A stretch of DNA of 64,000 nucleotides, taken from the NCBI GenBank assembly GCA_902500805.1, contig CABVSA010000010.1, positions 1 through 64,000 of the forward strand. Direction: 5' to 3'. This stretch comes from an uncultured Nitrospira sp. (GTDB lineage Bacteria > Nitrospirota > Nitrospiria > Nitrospirales > Nitrospiraceae). Under the pieces are notes generated by a model that searched no databases, was not told the origin of the DNA, and saw nothing but the letters and a program-made list of their open reading frames with translations. The position numbers were made by a program, and so were the translations under genes. This document shows positions 61,801-64,000 of this stretch, piece by piece. Position 1 is the stretch's first letter. The number at the start of each line of letters is the position of its first letter.

Positions 61801-63207
61801 TCACTTGTGGCTGCCAATAAGAAAACGCTGCACATTGTCAATCATTCCACTGAACCAAGAATGTCTGGCTGGAGCCTGACCGTCGACTTTCTCCGATCGC
61901 TTCGAAGACGTTCCCAGTTGTCTCAACCGACTGGGGACATCTCTATAAGATGGAGTGGACTGATTGATCCGGTCATACACCTCTCCAGCCTGATCGACCT
62001 TTCCAACGGATTCAAGACTGCGCCCCAAACAGTAAAGGACATCCGTGATCTCGTTCGGCGGCGCCATCGGATCATCCAGAGCGGTGCAAAAGGCTTGGAT
62101 CGCCGCCTGAGGCTCCCGCATCTTGACATAGCAAAAACCAACCTGCGCATTGGCCTTGAACCACAGGGACTTGTCCCTCGCAGCTGCATGAAAGAGTTCC
62201 ACGGCCTCTTTGAATTGCGCTTGCTCTTTTAAGACCATGGCTCGTTGATAGCTCTCCTCCGAAGACTGACTCAAAGCGGCTTCGGAAGGTTCATCGAGAA
62301 CTAGCTCCAATGAGAGCGTTCGGCTGGAACCTTGGTGTTCTGCGGGCTCATCCGGGGCCGATGCAAGGGCAACTAATTCTTCCGTGGCAGCGAGCGGAAG
62401 AATTTGCCCCTTGATCCGGTCAATGGCGGCCTGAGCGACCAACTTTGCGGTAATGGTTCGTGCTTGTTCAGCGTATCCATAGGTCAAGCTGATATCTGCG
62501 ACCTGATTAATCAGTCGTGGATTCCCTTGGCTCAATCGATGCACAAGCGCACAGGCCTGATCAGTAAAAAGCGTCGGACGCCCACCCGCGACATGGAGTC
62601 GATGGCGAATACAATTTGCCGTATCTGTTTCCGACAATGGCTTGAGATGATAGTCGACGACGATTCGCTGTGCGAATTGAGTCATATCGATCCGTTGAAG
62701 CAGCGTATAGAGATCGGGCTGACCCGAGAGGAGGATCTGCAGTCTTAATGTCTTCCCATCGTTCATATTCGACAATAATCGCAACTCTTCAAGCAACTCG
62801 GCACCCAAACTTTGAGCTTCATCGATGACGAGAATGACCCGTCGAGACCGTTTCGACTCTTGTGACAGAAACTCAGAAAACAGGTGGTAGGCTTCGATAG
62901 GATCAAGTCGTTTGTTGCTTAATCCGAGGGACAACAGAATCCATGGCAAGAGCTGTTCGATATCGTACCGCGCATTAGTCACCAACCCAATTTTGTGCCG
63001 AGTACCATGCTCAGCGATGAGTTTCTGGAGGAGGGAGGTCTTCCCGACACCGGGATCGCCCGTCAGCACCATAAACGGGGCCTCACTCAGAATGCCATAT
63101 TCCAATAGACTATAGGCCGCCTGATGCCCTGTACCCTGGTACAAAAAACTACTGTCCGGTAGGAGGGCGAATGGTTTAGCCTTGAGTCGATAGAAGGATT
63201 CGTACAT
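61801..63207 (-). CDS. ExeA-like AAA+ ATPase with C-terminal TPR
   Basis: A 468-residue protein. Residues 1-270 are the ExeA/GspA-like AAA+ ATPase of the XrtA/PEP-CTERM exopolysaccharide system: FYRLKAKPFALLPDSSFLY, Walker A GDPGVGKT (50-57) and Walker B VILVIDEAQSLG, with RIVVDYHLKPLSE later. A linker then leads to TPR repeats at about 320-435 (SYQRAMVLKEQAQFKEAVELF and the following). It belongs with the tyrosine kinase gene just upstream on the strand and may help assembly of a polysaccharide exporter. No membrane segment; cytoplasmic. Confidence 0.88.
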   Translation of the reverse strand: MYESFYRLKAKPFALLPDSSFLYQGTGHQAAYSLLEYGILSEAPFMVLTGDPGVGKTSLLQKLIAEHGTRHKIGLVTNARYDIEQLLPWILLSLGLSNKRLDPIEAYHLFSEFLSQESKRSRRVILVIDEAQSLGAELLEELRLLSNMNDGKTLRLQILLSGQPDLYTLLQRIDMTQFAQRIVVDYHLKPLSETDTANCIRHRLHVAGGRPTLFTDQACALVHRLSQGNPRLINQVADISLTYGYAEQARTITAKLVAQAAIDRIKGQILPLAATEELVALASAPDEPAEHQGSSRTLSLELVLDEPSEAALSQSSEESYQRAMVLKEQAQFKEAVELFHAAARDKSLWFKANAQVGFCYVKMREPQAAIQAFCTALDDPMAPPNEITDVLYCLGRSLESVGKVDQAGEVYDRINQSTPSYRDVPSRLRQLGTSSKRSEKVDGQAPARHSWFSGMIDNVQRFLIGSHK

Positions 63208-63240
63208 AGGGATCAGTCGATCTAGGCACGATAGTGCAGG

Positions 63241-64000
63241 CTAGGTGGCCAGCATGGCCTTCATGTCCGCAAGGGTCAAGGACGATCGTCCAGCCTTATT
63301 TAAGACCGTTCCTAGGACTGGGCGTGAGTTCTTGACCAACGAGAGAGCACGCTGCAATTCCTCGCCCGTCGTCTTTCCCTCCTCAACGACCATCAGAAGC
63401 GCATCCGTGTACGGAGAGAACGCCAAGACATCAGCCGTATGGAGCAATGGAGGGAGATCAAAAATTACGATTCGAGAGGGATAGCGATGCTTTAACTCCT
63501 CCACCAGCGCAACCATCTTCGGTGCGGTCAAGATTTCCGTGGAGTTTGAGATCGCGCGTCCTCCGGGCAACAAGACGAACCGCCCGATGCCAGGGTGCAA
63601 CAACAGATCCTCCACAGGCTGATCATCAAGCAAGTAGTCGGCCAGGCCAAGACAATCTTTCAAGCCAAAGACCTGGTGTACCGTGGGGTCTTGAAGGTCC
63701 GAATCCACCAACAACACGGTCTGCGTTGTTTCCATGGCGAGACTGACCGCCAAATTGACGGCCGTCAAAGTTTTCCCTTCTCCATACCCAGGACTCGTTA
63801 CACCGACGACATTCCATCCGTTTTCACGAAGTCGCTGTGTGACTTGGGTTCGAAGGATTTTATAGGCATCGACGAATGCCCCCTTCTTGTGTGCGGCCAT
63901 CACACGATGCCCACGCAAAACGGTGTGTGGAATGCTCAGCGATCTGGTCTTGGTATACGTAATCGGGGGCGGCACCGACTGGGTCGCCGTTCGCCCAGAG
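63241..64000 (-). CDS. CpsD/CapB-family tyrosine-protein kinase (5' end outside or at window edge)
   Basis: A protein of at least 244 residues, with the frame open to the right edge. It has the BY-kinase Walker A variant SPGYGEGKTLTAVNLA, Walker A' VLLVDSDLQDPTVHQVFG and Walker B IVIFDLPPLL. The N-terminal PPPITYTKTRSLSIPHTVLRGH is present in this group's XrtA-associated kinases. It should phosphorylate exopolysaccharide machinery. A GTG at 63975 could be its start, but an upstream start beyond the window cannot be excluded. It is followed by the ExeA-like ATPase gene after 33 bases, so this is the edge of a polysaccharide locus. Confidence 0.8.
   Translation of the reverse strand, partial: SGRTATQSVPPPITYTKTRSLSIPHTVLRGHRVMAAHKKGAFVDAYKILRTQVTQRLRENGWNVVGVTSPGYGEGKTLTAVNLAVSLAMETTQTVLLVDSDLQDPTVHQVFGLKDCLGLADYLLDDQPVEDLLLHPGIGRFVLLPGGRAISNSTEILTAPKMVALVEELKHRYPSRIVIFDLPPLLHTADVLAFSPYTDALLMVVEEGKTTGEELQRALSLVKNSRPVLGTVLNKAGRSSLTLADMKAMLAT

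Overview
The window looks like a chromosomal stretch from a member of the Nitrospirota, most likely a Nitrospira-like nitrite oxidiser. This is inference from overall protein character: a split pyruvate carboxylase (PycA/PycB), class II fumarase, citrate synthase, a compact hemE-hemH-hemY cluster, many TolC/HlyD-type envelope proteins, a LEPR-XLL secreted protein, PEP-CTERM/XrtA-type ATPase and tyrosine kinase, and dispersed word-repetitive hairpins between genes. No rRNA, tRNA, CRISPR array, phage module or complete IS element was found.

Layout. 1-4.1 kb: a partial SAM methyltransferase, a metallo-beta-lactamase-fold hydrolase, a SnoaL-like protein and a sigma54-dependent GAF/PAS regulator, all on the minus strand. 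4.1-8.5 kb: a ferredoxin-reductase-type flavoprotein, then hemE-hemH-hemY on the minus strand. 8.7-16.3 kb: a fatty acid desaturase, a DMT transporter, small proteins, an FmdB zinc ribbon, a PstS-like binding protein, an IPT/TIG protein, a nucleotidyltransferase, an HMA-like periplasmic protein and a putative beta-barrel. 16.6-25.1 kb (plus strand): pycA, pycB, a lipoprotein hydrolase, a lipoprotein thiol peroxidase, sthA, tenA, a SemiSWEET and an unknown protein. 25.1-30.7 kb (minus strand): tex, an NlpC/P60 lipoprotein, fumC and a small membrane protein.

31.2-43.7 kb is the standout region. A minus-strand locus encodes, in transcription order, a 938-residue LEPR-XLL/ELWxxDGT repeat protein, a tandem-GAF/HlyD adaptor, a PqqD-like/M50/HlyD fusion, a SecA paralogue that stops before the two-helix finger, a periplasmic adaptor and a TolC-family outer-membrane protein. 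The last four genes overlap or nearly touch. There is no ABC ATPase. I read this as a candidate secretion system in which a SecA-type motor, a membrane M50-like scaffold and adaptor/TolC parts export the LEPR-XLL protein. A HigBA toxin-antitoxin pair sits inside it on the opposite strand.

45-54.6 kb: a secreted trypsin-like protease, an hsp20 gene and an hsp20 remnant flanking a Phd/PIN toxin-antitoxin pair, citrate synthase, small proteins, an ArsC/Spx-like protein, ribonuclease D, a J-domain protein and an ACT-malic enzyme. 54.8-60.8 kb: a DUF255/thioredoxin-like protein fused to an aldo-keto reductase, an OmpA-like lipoprotein and a Ppx/GppA-HD phosphatase. 61.3-64 kb: a TPR protein, an ExeA-like ATPase with a related TPR tail, and a partial CpsD-type kinase, which look like the edge of an exopolysaccharide locus.

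Two dispersed non-coding families recur. One is a roughly 120 bp element with imperfect terminal inverted repeats, placed at gene ends (18021, 49951, 51051). The other is a set of hairpins built from reiterated GTTTC/GAAAC words (31.0, 37.7, 40.8, 44.3, 50.0, 50.6 and 54.7 kb), with differently worded cousins at 7.35 and 11.13 kb.
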